Positions 54,769 to 63,745 of a stretch of DNA of 64,000 nt are shown here, in pieces. Within the stretch, counting starts at the first letter, position 1. Each line of letters starts with the position of its first letter. The translations under genes and the position numbers were made by a program. The stretch is taken from the NCBI RefSeq assembly GCF_004331465.1, contig NZ_SJKB01000002.1, positions 558,001 through 622,000 on the forward strand, read 5' to 3'. Below the pieces are notes generated by a model, which saw nothing but the letters and a program-made list of their open reading frames with translations, did not search any database and had not been told where the DNA came from. Source of the stretch: Kribbella pittospori (GTDB lineage: Bacteria > Actinomycetota > Actinomycetes > Propionibacteriales > Kribbellaceae).

Positions 54769-56543
54769 CCGATCGGCTGATTGGGGGCCGGTACTTACTG
54801 GGGGAGCCGCTCGGGACGGGTGGCATGGGATCGGTCTGGCGTGCCCACGACGAGCAACTGGACCGTGTGGTCGCGCTCAAGCGTGCGCACCCCGGTGTCG
54901 ACGACCCGGACGGCCGGAGGCTGCGCCGCGAGGCGCGGACCGGTGCCCGGATCCACGATTCGCGCGTGGTGACGATCTTCGACGTGGTGAGCGACGGCGA
55001 CGAGCACTGGCTGGTGCTCGAGTACCTGCCGTCCCGCAGTCTGGATGAGCTGATCGCGGAGCGCGGCACACTGCCGCCACCGGAGGTCGCACTGATCGGC
55101 CTGCAGCTCGCACTGGCGTTGCAGGCCGTCCACGCGGCCGGAGTGATCCACCGCGACCTCAAGCCGGGCAACGTCCTGGTCACGACGGACGGTACGGCGA
55201 AGCTGGCCGACTTCGGGATCTCCCGCCGGCTGTGGGCCGAGGCGACGCTGACCGACGGCTCAACCGTCGGTACGCCGGCCCACCTCGCCCCGGAAGTTGC
55301 CAACGGCAATGAACCCACCGCGGCCTCGGACGTCTTCTCGCTCGGCGCCGTGCTCTACACAGCACTCGAAGGGCACTCGCCGTTCGGCACGGATCCCAAT
55401 CCCCTGGCGGTACTGCGCAGGGCGGCGCACGGTGAGATCGAACCGGTTCGGCGGGCCGGTCCACTCACGCCATTGATCACACAGATGCTTGCCGTAGATC
55501 CTGCCGCGAGGCCGAGCGTCGCACAGGTGATCGATCAACTGGGCGGCACTCCGCTCCCGCCGCCTCCGAGGAAGCAGCGGTGGCTGATCCCGTCCGCGGC
55601 CGGTGCTGTTGTGGTAGCGGTGGTGCTGGCGCTGGTGCTCGTCAACGCGTTGCGCGACACGACGGCGTCTGAGGGATCGGGCGTTCGCGCTGTGCGTGAT
55701 CCGGTGGGCGACCCGTTGACGGTCGATCCGTGCGCGCTGATCGAGGAGGCGTCGCTGAGCTCATTCGGCGAGACCACGCTGGAGCCGAGCTATGGCAACT
55801 TCGACCGGTGCGACGTAGTGGTGACCGGGAAGGGCGACCAGGAGGTCGACGTACGCGCCGATTTCGAACTGCCGGACTCGGACGAGCTACCGCAGGGTGA
55901 CGTCGAGAAGCACACCGGCAACCTGCTCGCGGTGGTGCGGGAGAAGGCCGAGGACGACTCGTGCGATCGGGTGCTGGTGCTGTCCGATCACAAGAACGTG
56001 CGGGTCGGGGCCAGGCACACCGACGGGTCCGGGATGGACGTGTGCGGGATGGCGGAGGCCGTGACGCAGAAGGCGATCGGCGTACTGGGAGCGGGGCCGA
56101 TACCCCGTCGTACCCAGCCGCTGCCGGACACGTCGCTGGCACGACTGGACGCGTGTGCGCTGCTCGACAACCAGGCGCTGGAGCTGATCCCCGGCGTCGA
56201 CGCGACGCATCCGGAGCACTCGTTCGGTGGGTGGCAGTGCGGCTGGGACAGTACGACGAGCGATCTGTCGGTGGCCCTGCGGTTCGACCGGGACCAGCCG
56301 CTGGACGCGTCGGACGGGCAGCCGGTCAAGGTGGCGGGGCGGTCCGCGTTCGTGCAGAGCGATGACGAGGGGCCGGGCACCTGCACTGTGCGGGTCGTGT
56401 ACCGGACGTTCCTCGATGCGCACGACGACGACGCGATCGAACTGGTGCAGGTCGTGGTGTCCGGGCCCGGCAAGCCGGCGTCCCTGTGTGGGCTGGCCAG
56501 CAAGCTCAGCCAGGCCGCCGCGGCCAAGCTTCCGAGGGCGTGA
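54765..56543 (+). CDS. transmembrane Ser/Thr protein kinase
   Basis: This 592-residue PknB-type kinase has a P-loop GTGGMGSVW, Lys39 (VALKR), HRDLKPGN with Asp131 and DFG. The kinase domain covers about 10-262. A membrane helix follows (about 272-294). The extracytoplasmic part contains two similar halves, each starting DPCALIEE or DACALLDN and holding paired cysteines, reminiscent of DUF3558-type sensor domains rather than PASTA repeats. It could therefore sense an external ligand other than muropeptides. It overlaps metallopeptidase 5 and is followed after one base by the FHA gene. Confidence 0.93.
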   Translation: MTDRLIGGRYLLGEPLGTGGMGSVWRAHDEQLDRVVALKRAHPGVDDPDGRRLRREARTGARIHDSRVVTIFDVVSDGDEHWLVLEYLPSRSLDELIAERGTLPPPEVALIGLQLALALQAVHAAGVIHRDLKPGNVLVTTDGTAKLADFGISRRLWAEATLTDGSTVGTPAHLAPEVANGNEPTAASDVFSLGAVLYTALEGHSPFGTDPNPLAVLRRAAHGEIEPVRRAGPLTPLITQMLAVDPAARPSVAQVIDQLGGTPLPPPPRKQRWLIPSAAGAVVVAVVLALVLVNALRDTTASEGSGVRAVRDPVGDPLTVDPCALIEEASLSSFGETTLEPSYGNFDRCDVVVTGKGDQEVDVRADFELPDSDELPQGDVEKHTGNLLAVVREKAEDDSCDRVLVLSDHKNVRVGARHTDGSGMDVCGMAEAVTQKAIGVLGAGPIPRRTQPLPDTSLARLDACALLDNQALELIPGVDATHPEHSFGGWQCGWDSTTSDLSVALRFDRDQPLDASDGQPVKVAGRSAFVQSDDEGPGTCTVRVVYRTFLDAHDDDAIELVQVVVSGPGKPASLCGLASKLSQAAAAKLPRA

Positions 56544-56544
56544 C

Positions 56545-57321
56545 GTGGATCCGATCGGCCGCAGGCTGCCCAAGGACCAGACCAGCCTGGCGAACGGCGT
56601 ACCGACTGCACGTCCCGGCACCATCTTCGTGCTGACCGTCGCCGGCGGCATCTCGGTCGACCCTGCTCCCGGCCAGTCGATCCTGTTCGGCCGGAACCGG
56701 CCCAAGGTGCACGTGTGCGTCGGCGAGGACGACCAGCGGGTGAGCCGGCAGCACGGGTCCATCACGTACCGGTCCGGGCAGTGGTGGGTGACAGCGACCG
56801 GGCGGCTGCCACTGCGGCTGCCGGAAGGGCAGCGGCTGTTCCCGTCCGAGGATCCGGTGCCGCTTGCGGCCGGCTACACACCTCTCTTCGTGCAGGGGTC
56901 CAGCGGCCGGGAGCATCTGCTCGAGGTGTACGTCGCCGGCGACAGCGGGACCCGGCCCGTCCTGCGGCACCGCGACCCGACGCAGCCGCCACGCATCTGG
57001 CACCTCAGCCCCGACGAGAAGCTCGCACTGATCGTGGTGGGCCAGCGGTACCTCCTGCACGAGCGTCACCCCCTCCCTCTCGCCTGGCGCGTTGCGGCGG
57101 ACCAGCTGTCCGAGCTCCAGCCGGACGCCGGCTGGACGGGCAAGCGAGTCGAGCACCTGGTCGCGGGCGTACGCAACAGGCTGTCCCGTGAGGGCGTCGC
57201 CGGGCTCACCCGCGAGGAGGTGGGCGAACCGGTCGGCAACGCGCTGAACGACAACCTGTTCGCCGAACTGCTGCTGTCGACCACCCTCGTTCCCTCGGAC
57301 GTCGACATACTGGACGACTGA
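56545..57321 (+). CDS. FHA domain protein
   Basis: This 258-residue cytoplasmic protein starts with a GTG one base after the kinase stop. An FHA phosphothreonine-binding domain occupies about residues 25-115 (ILFGRNRPKVHVCVGEDDQ, then RVSRQHGSI with the conserved Ser-x-x-His). The rest has a helical region with TREEVGEPVGNAL that resembles the tail of other actinobacterial FHA proteins but is unassigned. It is the likely reader of the neighbouring kinase's phosphorylation. The longer upstream frame overlaps the kinase and is rejected. Confidence 0.88.
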   Translation: MDPIGRRLPKDQTSLANGVPTARPGTIFVLTVAGGISVDPAPGQSILFGRNRPKVHVCVGEDDQRVSRQHGSITYRSGQWWVTATGRLPLRLPEGQRLFPSEDPVPLAAGYTPLFVQGSSGREHLLEVYVAGDSGTRPVLRHRDPTQPPRIWHLSPDEKLALIVVGQRYLLHERHPLPLAWRVAADQLSELQPDAGWTGKRVEHLVAGVRNRLSREGVAGLTREEVGEPVGNALNDNLFAELLLSTTLVPSDVDILDD

Positions 57322-57341
57322 GCTCGGGAGGGGTCCCGAGC
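57322..57341 (+). terminator. hairpin after the FHA gene
   Basis: GCTCGGG and CCCGAGC form a 7-bp stem with an AGGGGT loop directly after the FHA stop codon. There is no T-run. Confidence 0.55.
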
Positions 57342-57388
57342 GACCGGACTTAGCTTCGCGGCACAGCCCATCGAAGCAGGAGTCCACC

Positions 57389-57457
57389 ATGTTCTCGCAG
57401 ACCGTGATCGCGACCCCCGCCACCGGCCGCGACAATTCGATCAACACGCCGGTCTAG
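57389..57457 (+). CDS. 22-codon ORF with strong ribosome binding site
   Basis: The ORF encodes MFSQTVIATPATGRDNSINT then PV and a TAG stop. AGGAG lies 6 bp upstream and a TAGCTT hexamer sits near 57351. It lies between the FHA terminator and the NRPS gene. It could be a leader peptide or a small secreted or modified peptide, but no maturation enzyme is adjacent and I do not recognise it. The rest of the 220-bp gap shows only the NRPS promoter region. Confidence 0.35.
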   Translation: MFSQTVIATPATGRDNSINTPV

Positions 57458-57541
57458 GCCGGCAAGCGGTCGGTCCGGGACGGCCATCTCGCAGTCGGCC
57501 GGTATGCAGGAATTGTCAACTTTGCAGCGTATTATCCGGCC

Positions 57542-60500
57542 GTGACGTTGCGACGCGGGGAGCTGGCGGCGCCCGCGCGAACGTTGGTGGGGGTGCTGCA
57601 GGACACGGCCGACAAGTACGCCGATGAGCCGGCGCTTGATGACGGCAGCGTGAGCCTGAGCTACCGCGAACTACTGGAGCAGGTCACCAAGTTCGCAGCA
57701 CGCCTGACCGCGGCCGGCATCGGCCCGGGCGATCGCGTCGGCGTACGAATCTCGTCCGGCCACAACGACCTGTACGTCGCCATCCTCGGCACACTCCAGG
57801 CAGGCGCGGCGTACGTCCCGGTCGACGCGGACGACCCGGACGAGCGCGCCGAACTGGTCTTCGGCGAGGCCGCCGTCGCCGCGACCGTCGCCGACGATCT
57901 CGAACTGACCGTCCTGCGCCCGCAACCAGGCCCGATCCCGGACAACGACAACGCCGACGGCTACTTCGACTACCCGTACAGCGCCCGGATGGATTCCCCC
58001 AGTACGACGGACGCCCGGCCATCGCATCACGACGGTCCGCGACCGGAGGATGACGCGTGGATCATCTTCACATCGGGCTCGACCGGTGTGCCGAAGGGTG
58101 TCGCCGTCACACACCGTTCCGCGGCGGCGTTCGTGGATGCGGAGGCGCGACTGTTCCTCCAGAAGGAGCCGATCGGCCCGGACGACCGCGTGCTCGCCGG
58201 CCTGTCGGTCGCGTTCGACGCGTCGTGCGAGGAGATGTGGTTGGCCTGGCGTCACGGTGCGTGCCTGGTGCCGGCGCCGCGATCGCTGGTCCGCAGCGGC
58301 ATGGACCTCGGCCCATGGTTGGTTGCCCAAGGCATCACCATCGTCTCGACCGTGCCGACCCTGGCAGCGCTCTGGCCGGCCGACGCACTCGACCAGGTCC
58401 GGCTGCTGATCTTCGGCGGTGAGGCCTGCCCGCCCGAGCTCGCGGAGCGGCTCGCCGTCGACGGCCGCGAGGTCTGGAACACGTACGGCCCGACCGAGGC
58501 GACCGTGGTCGCGTGTGGTGCACAGCTGACCGGCAAGGGCCCGGTCCGGATCGGTCTCCCCTTGGACGGCTGGGATCTCGCCGTCGTAGATGCCGAAGGC
58601 AACGAAGTGGCCGATGGCGGCATCGGCGAGCTGATCATCGGCGGCGTCGGCCTGGCCCGGTACCTGGATCCGGCGAAGGACGCCGAGAAGTTCGCCCCGA
58701 TGCCGACCCTCGGCTGGGATCGCGCGTACCGCAGCGGCGACCTCGTCCGCTACGAGCCCGAGGGCCTCCTCTTCCAAGGCCGCGCCGACGAGCAGATCAA
58801 GCTCGGCGGCCGCCGGATCGAGCTCGGCGAGGTCGACGCCGCGCTCCAAGCGCTACCCCAAGTCACCGGCGCCGCAGCCGCAGTCCGCGCGAGTGCGGCC
58901 GGAAATCAACTGCTCGTCGGGTACGTCGTACCCGAGGACCCCGACACGTTCGACCAGGCCAAGGCGACCGAGCGACTCCGCGAAGCTCTCCCCGCGGCCC
59001 TCGTGCCGCTGCTGGCGATCGTCGACACTCTGCCCACCAGAACGTCGGGCAAGGTCGACCGCAACGCCCTCCCCTGGCCGCTGCCCGGCATGGACTCCGA
59101 CGGCCCGGCCGCCATGCTCGACGGCACGGCCGGCTGGCTGGCCGAACGCTGGACGAAGGTCCTCGGCGCCAAGGTCACCGGCCTCGACAACGACTTCTTC
59201 CTGCACGGCGGCGGCAGCCTCGCCGCGGCGCAGCTCGTGTCGGCGCTGCGCGAGCGCTACCCCGACGTGACCGTCGGCGACATCTACGAGTACCCGCGAC
59301 TAGGCGCCCTGGCCGACAGGCTCGACGAGTCGACCGTGCTGATCACTGGCCCGGTCGAGGTCCGCGAGATCAGACCAACGCCGAAGTCCACGCAGCTACT
59401 CCAGACCGCCCTGACCCTGGTGCTCCAGACAGTCGTCGGCGTCCGCTGGCTCGTCTATCTCTTCACACTGAACAACCTGCTGGCCGAGCTCGCCGGCCCA
59501 CTGCCCTGGCTTCGGACCGTCTCGTGGTGGTGGATCCTGGCCGGCTGGCTGATCCTGATCACTCCAGCCGGTCGGATGGGCATCGCCGTCGTCGGCGCTC
59601 GCCTGCTCCTGCACGGCGTGAAACCCGGCACCTACCCACGCGGCGGCAACGTCCACGTCCGGCTGTGGGCGGCCGAGAACCTCTCCGACGCCGCCGGCGC
59701 GGCGAACCTCGCCGGCGCGCCCTGGATCGCGTACTACGCCCGCGCCCTCGGCGCGAAGATCGGCCGCGGCGTCGACCTGCACACGCTCCCGCCGGTCACC
59801 GGCATGCTGACGATGGGCCGCGGCGCCTCGGTCGAGCCCGAGGTGGACCTGTCCGGCTACTGGATCGACGGCGACCAACTCCACGTCGGCACGGTGAGCG
59901 TCGGCGCCGAGGCAGTCGTCGGCTCCCGCAGCACGCTGCTCCCCGGGGCAGAGATCGGCCGGAACGCCGAGATCGCCGCCGGCTCGGCCGTCTCCGGCAA
60001 GGTCCCCCCGAACGAGCGCTGGTCCGGCTCGCCCGCGACCCGCGTCGGCCGTGCCCGCCACCCCTGGCCGGACCACCGTCCCGCCCGGGCGCCGTGGTGG
60101 GTTCTCGCGTACGGCGCTCAGTCCGCGGTCATGTCGTTGATCCCGGTGGCCGCTGCCGCCGCGGCGATCGTCGTACTGGGTCGTGCCCTGAGAGGAACCG
60201 ACACCCTGCAAGCGGCCGCGCTCAAGGCTCTGTCTGCCATCCCGCTGATGACGCTGGTCGGGTTCGTCACGCTGGCCCTGCTCACACTGATCGGCGTACG
60301 GCTGCTCGGCATCGGCATCAAGCCCGGCCACTACCCGGTGCGCAGCCGGATCGGGTGGCAGGTGTGGGCGACCGAGCGACTGCTGGACTCGGCTCGCACC
60401 CTCCTGTTCCCGCTGTACGCGAGCCTGCTGACGCCGTGGTGGCTGCGCGCCCTCGGCGCGAAGATCGGCCGGGACGTCGAGGCCTCGACCGTGCTGCTGC

Positions 60501-61477
60501 TCCCGAAGATGACGACGGTCGGCGAGGGTGCGTTCCTGGCCGACGACACGATGATCGCGTCGTACGAGCTGGGCGGCGGCTGGCTGCACGTGGCCGGCGC
60601 GAAGGTCGGCAAGCGTGCCTTCCTCGGGAACTCCGGGATGACCGCACCGGGCCGATCGGTGCCGAAGAACGGCCTGGTCGCGGTCCTGTCGGCGGCGCCG
60701 AAGAAGTCCAAGGCGGGTACGTCGTGGCTCGGTTCGCCGCCGGTGAAGCTGCGCCGCCAGGCCGTCGAGGGCGACCAGAGCCGCACGTTCAACCCGCCGA
60801 CGCGGCTGAAGGTCGCCCGGGCGCTGGTCGAGCTGTGCCGGTTCGTGCCGATGATGTGCACGGTGCTGATCGCGCTCGGTGTGCTGTTCGCGCTGCAGGC
60901 GATGGATCTGTGGATCGGTCCGTGGGCGACGCTCCTGCTGTCCGGCGCGGTGATCCTCGCCGCCGGCGCGGTCGCGGGCGGGATGGCGACGGTCGCCAAG
61001 TGGCTGATCGTCGGCCGGACCCGCGCGGTCGAGTACCCGCTGTGGAGCTCGTTCGTTTGGCGCAACGAGGTGGTGGACAGCTTCGTCGAACTGGTCGCGG
61101 CGCCCTGGTTCGCGAACGCGGCCGCGGGTACGCCGGTTCTCGCGCTCTGGCTGCGGTCCCTCGGAGCCAGGATCGGCAAGGGCGTCTGGTGCGAGACGTA
61201 CTGGCTGCCGGAGGCGGATCTGGTCACCCTCGGCGACGGCGCCACGGTGAATCGCGGCTGCGTGCTGCAGACGCACCTTTTTCATGATCGAGTTCTCTCC
61301 ATGAGCACAGTCACCTTCGGACCAGGCGCCACCCTCGGGCCGCACGGCATCGTCCTGCCGGCCGCCACGGTGGGCGCGGGAGCTACCATCGGTCCGGTGT
61401 CTCTGGTGATGCGTGGTGAAGGTGTGCCTGCCGGGACGCGCTGGGCCGGGAACCCGATCGCCCCCTGGCAGGGCTGA
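57542..61477 (+). CDS. Pls/PosA-like single-module NRPS (poly-amino-acid synthetase type)
   Basis: This 1311-residue protein has an adenylation domain (about 1-510: IIFTSGSTGVPKGV, NTYGPTEATVVAC, YRSGDLVRYEPEG, TSGKVDRNALP) and a thiolation domain with GGGSLAAAQLV (about 530-600). Three membrane-embedded units follow, each with a left-handed beta-helix acyltransferase-like part (ALGAKIGRGVD, ALGAKIGRDVE, SLGARIGKGVW). Size and order match epsilon-poly-L-lysine synthetase Pls. By hand alignment the specificity code reads about D-A-E-T-I-G-T-V. TATTAT is 6 bp before the GTG, so the mRNA is probably leaderless. It overlaps the M1 peptidase start (TGATG). Confidence 0.9.
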   Translation: MTLRRGELAAPARTLVGVLQDTADKYADEPALDDGSVSLSYRELLEQVTKFAARLTAAGIGPGDRVGVRISSGHNDLYVAILGTLQAGAAYVPVDADDPDERAELVFGEAAVAATVADDLELTVLRPQPGPIPDNDNADGYFDYPYSARMDSPSTTDARPSHHDGPRPEDDAWIIFTSGSTGVPKGVAVTHRSAAAFVDAEARLFLQKEPIGPDDRVLAGLSVAFDASCEEMWLAWRHGACLVPAPRSLVRSGMDLGPWLVAQGITIVSTVPTLAALWPADALDQVRLLIFGGEACPPELAERLAVDGREVWNTYGPTEATVVACGAQLTGKGPVRIGLPLDGWDLAVVDAEGNEVADGGIGELIIGGVGLARYLDPAKDAEKFAPMPTLGWDRAYRSGDLVRYEPEGLLFQGRADEQIKLGGRRIELGEVDAALQALPQVTGAAAAVRASAAGNQLLVGYVVPEDPDTFDQAKATERLREALPAALVPLLAIVDTLPTRTSGKVDRNALPWPLPGMDSDGPAAMLDGTAGWLAERWTKVLGAKVTGLDNDFFLHGGGSLAAAQLVSALRERYPDVTVGDIYEYPRLGALADRLDESTVLITGPVEVREIRPTPKSTQLLQTALTLVLQTVVGVRWLVYLFTLNNLLAELAGPLPWLRTVSWWWILAGWLILITPAGRMGIAVVGARLLLHGVKPGTYPRGGNVHVRLWAAENLSDAAGAANLAGAPWIAYYARALGAKIGRGVDLHTLPPVTGMLTMGRGASVEPEVDLSGYWIDGDQLHVGTVSVGAEAVVGSRSTLLPGAEIGRNAEIAAGSAVSGKVPPNERWSGSPATRVGRARHPWPDHRPARAPWWVLAYGAQSAVMSLIPVAAAAAAIVVLGRALRGTDTLQAAALKALSAIPLMTLVGFVTLALLTLIGVRLLGIGIKPGHYPVRSRIGWQVWATERLLDSARTLLFPLYASLLTPWWLRALGAKIGRDVEASTVLLLPKMTTVGEGAFLADDTMIASYELGGGWLHVAGAKVGKRAFLGNSGMTAPGRSVPKNGLVAVLSAAPKKSKAGTSWLGSPPVKLRRQAVEGDQSRTFNPPTRLKVARALVELCRFVPMMCTVLIALGVLFALQAMDLWIGPWATLLLSGAVILAAGAVAGGMATVAKWLIVGRTRAVEYPLWSSFVWRNEVVDSFVELVAAPWFANAAAGTPVLALWLRSLGARIGKGVWCETYWLPEADLVTLGDGATVNRGCVLQTHLFHDRVLSMSTVTFGPGATLGPHGIVLPAATVGAGATIGPVSLVMRGEGVPAGTRWAGNPIAPWQG

Positions 61478-62811
61478 TGGTTGCCCGCGCGACCGGGCGG
61501 CCCGGAGCGTCGACCGCAGGCGATCCCTACGTGCCCACTCACGGCAACGGCGGCTACCACGTGGAGTCGTACGAACTGGACCTGGACTACAGGGTCAACA
61601 GCAACCGCCTGAGCGGCAAGGCGACGATCACCGCGGTCGCCAACCAAGCGCTGTCCCGGTTGACCTTCGATCTGTCCGGCCTGCGGGTCGCGAAGGTGTC
61701 GGTGAACGGCCGCCGCGCCGCCCGCTACACCCACCGCTCCGGGAAGCTGCATGTGACGCCGTCGGCCGCGATCACGGACGGCGCCGAGTTCGTCGTCGAC
61801 GTCCAGTACGCCGGCAACCCCAAGCCGGAGGACAGTCCGTGGGGTGAACTCGGCTGGGAGGAACTCACCGAGGGCGTGATCGTGGCCAGCCAGCCGAGTG
61901 GCGCTGCCACCTGGTTCCCCTGCAACGACCACCCCGGCGACAAGGCCCACTACCGGATCACGGTCACCACCGACTCGCCGTACCAGGTGGTCGCGAACGG
62001 CCGGCTCGTGTCGCGCCGGGTGAAGGCGAGCCGCACCACTTGGGTGTTCGACCAGGCCGCACCGATGGCGACGTACCTGGCGACGATCCAGATCGGCCGG
62101 TACGACGTCCTCGACATGGCCACGTCACCGGTGCCGACGCGGGCGGTGTTGCCGGCCGGGCAACTGCGGGAGTTCAGGACGGACTTCGGCCGGCAGCAGG
62201 ACATGATGAAGCTGTTCTGCCGGCTGTTCGGGCCGTATCCGTTCGAGGGCTACACGGTCGTGATCACGGACGACGACCTGGAGATTCCGCTGGAGGCGCA
62301 GGGGATCTCGATCTTCGGGAGCAATCACGTGGACGGTCGGCGTACGTCCGAGCGGCTGGTCGCGCATGAACTGGCGCACCAGTGGTTCGGCAACAGCCTG
62401 ACTCCCTCGACCTGGCAGCACATCTGGCTCAACGAGGGGTTCGCCTGTTACGCCGAGTGGCTGTGGTCGGAGGCGTCCGGCGGCCTGACCGCCGACCAGC
62501 AGGTGTCCAAGGCGTACGCCCGGATGCGGGGCCTGTCCGCGGACCTGATGCTGTCGGATCCCGGGCCGGAGATGATGTTCGACGACCGGCTCTACAAGCG
62601 CGGCGCGATGACCTTGCATGCCCTGCGCAAGCATCTCGGCGACGACGCATTCTTCGACCTGCTCCGGACGTGGACCAGGACCAACCGCCACGGCTCGGTG
62701 ACCACCGACGACTTCATCAGCCTGGCCGCGACGTTCAGTCCCGACGAGGCCGCGCTCCTGGACCTCTTCGCCGCCTGGCTGGACACCTACGAACTCCCGC
62801 GCCGACGCTAG
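61477..62811 (+). CDS. M1 family aminopeptidase
   Basis: This 444-residue gluzincin has the zinc site His297, Glu298, His301 and Glu320 (HELAHQWFGN, LNEGFACY). The exopeptidase GAMEN-type loop is replaced by PLEAQGISIFG. It is shorter than full M1 enzymes because it lacks the C-terminal ERAP-like domain. There is no clear signal peptide. It is coupled to the NRPS by a 1-bp overlap. Since epsilon-poly-lysine-degrading enzymes of Streptomyces are M1-type peptidases, a role in product turnover or self-protection is plausible but inferred. Confidence 0.92.
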   Translation: MVARATGRPGASTAGDPYVPTHGNGGYHVESYELDLDYRVNSNRLSGKATITAVANQALSRLTFDLSGLRVAKVSVNGRRAARYTHRSGKLHVTPSAAITDGAEFVVDVQYAGNPKPEDSPWGELGWEELTEGVIVASQPSGAATWFPCNDHPGDKAHYRITVTTDSPYQVVANGRLVSRRVKASRTTWVFDQAAPMATYLATIQIGRYDVLDMATSPVPTRAVLPAGQLREFRTDFGRQQDMMKLFCRLFGPYPFEGYTVVITDDDLEIPLEAQGISIFGSNHVDGRRTSERLVAHELAHQWFGNSLTPSTWQHIWLNEGFACYAEWLWSEASGGLTADQQVSKAYARMRGLSADLMLSDPGPEMMFDDRLYKRGAMTLHALRKHLGDDAFFDLLRTWTRTNRHGSVTTDDFISLAATFSPDEAALLDLFAAWLDTYELPRRR

Positions 62812-63675
62812 CTAGGCGCGAGCGACCTCTGCCGCGGCCTTCAGGAAGCGTTCTGTGAGCGGGGTCCGGGTGGACCAGGCGGCGCCGATCCACCACGACG
62901 CGGCCCGGCCGGAAAGCGGAGTCAGCCGGAGCTCCGGTGGAGCGATCCGTTCGGCGGACTGCGGTACGACGGACGGCCCGGCGCCGGCGGCCGTGAGAGC
63001 GAGCACCGTCTGCAGGTCGGCGGCCTCCTGAAGCACTTGCGGATGGCAACCGAGTTCGGCGTACAGGCCGTTGATCTGGGCGGTCAGGCCGGGACCCCGG
63101 GACGGCGTGAGGCGGACCAGCGGACGATCGTCGAGCCAGCGGCCGACGTCACGCGGTACGTCCTGGCCGGCCGGGACGGCCAGGGCGAGCCGATCCCTGC
63201 GGAGCCGGAGGCGTTCGAGGCCGGCCGGAACCGGCAGCCGGACGAAGCCGATCTGAAGGCTCCCGGCGAGCAGGCGTTCGCACTGCACTGCCGACGACAT
63301 GTCGTCGAGGGAGATCGACACTCCCGGCCACCGGCTGCGGAACAACGCGACGGCTCGCGGCGCGAGGTCGATCGCGGAGAGCCCGAACCCGATCGCCAGC
63401 GATCCCTCGTCACCCGCAGCAACCTGTACCGCGCGCCGGTCGAAGGCCTCGGATCGCTCGAGCAGTTCGAGTGCGTCGGGTAGCAACAACTCCCCGGCCG
63501 GGGTCAGCCGGGCACCGTGCCTACCGCGAGTGAACAGAACGGATCCGACCCTGCGCTCGAGGACCTGGATCTGCTTGGTCAACGCCGGCTGACTGGTCGC
63601 CAACTCGTCGGCCGCGGCCCCGAAGTTCCGCAGCCGTGCCACCGTGACAAAGGTCCGGAGCAATCGGAGATCCAT
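62812..63675 (-). CDS. LysR family regulator
   Basis: This 287-residue protein has an N-terminal winged helix-turn-helix (MDLRLLRTFVTVARLRNFG, AADELATSQPALTKQI) and a substrate-binding domain. The ATG at 63675 gives the standard LysR start; the nine-residue longer version is unlikely. It abuts the M1 gene end to end and is divergent from the nitrilase-family gene, which it probably regulates. Confidence 0.92.
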   Translation of the reverse strand: MDLRLLRTFVTVARLRNFGAAADELATSQPALTKQIQVLERRVGSVLFTRGRHGARLTPAGELLLPDALELLERSEAFDRRAVQVAAGDEGSLAIGFGLSAIDLAPRAVALFRSRWPGVSISLDDMSSAVQCERLLAGSLQIGFVRLPVPAGLERLRLRRDRLALAVPAGQDVPRDVGRWLDDRPLVRLTPSRGPGLTAQINGLYAELGCHPQVLQEAADLQTVLALTAAGAGPSVVPQSAERIAPPELRLTPLSGRAASWWIGAAWSTRTPLTERFLKAAAEVARA

Positions 63676-63698
63676 AACTCCAGGATATGGAATGTCGA

Positions 63699-63712
63699 CC
63701 AATCGCTATTGG
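63699..63712. promoter_or_regulatory. LysR-type palindrome
   Basis: CCAAT-CGCT-ATTGG is a perfect inverted repeat in the 70-bp gap between the LysR and nitrilase-family genes, where the LysR binding site is expected. Confidence 0.5.
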
Positions 63713-63745
63713 ACGTCATGGATCGATCGGCGTTTCGATGGGCGC

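Noticed and set aside
57389..57457. RiPP precursor interpretation of the 22-codon ORF
   Set aside because: No modifying enzyme or RiPP transporter lies nearby and no known core motif is visible, so it is kept only as a candidate small ORF.
58513..61287. 924-codon open frame on the plus strand inside the NRPS
   Set aside because: It is a frame-shifted shadow of the NRPS, with Arg/Gly/Pro-rich translation and no motifs.
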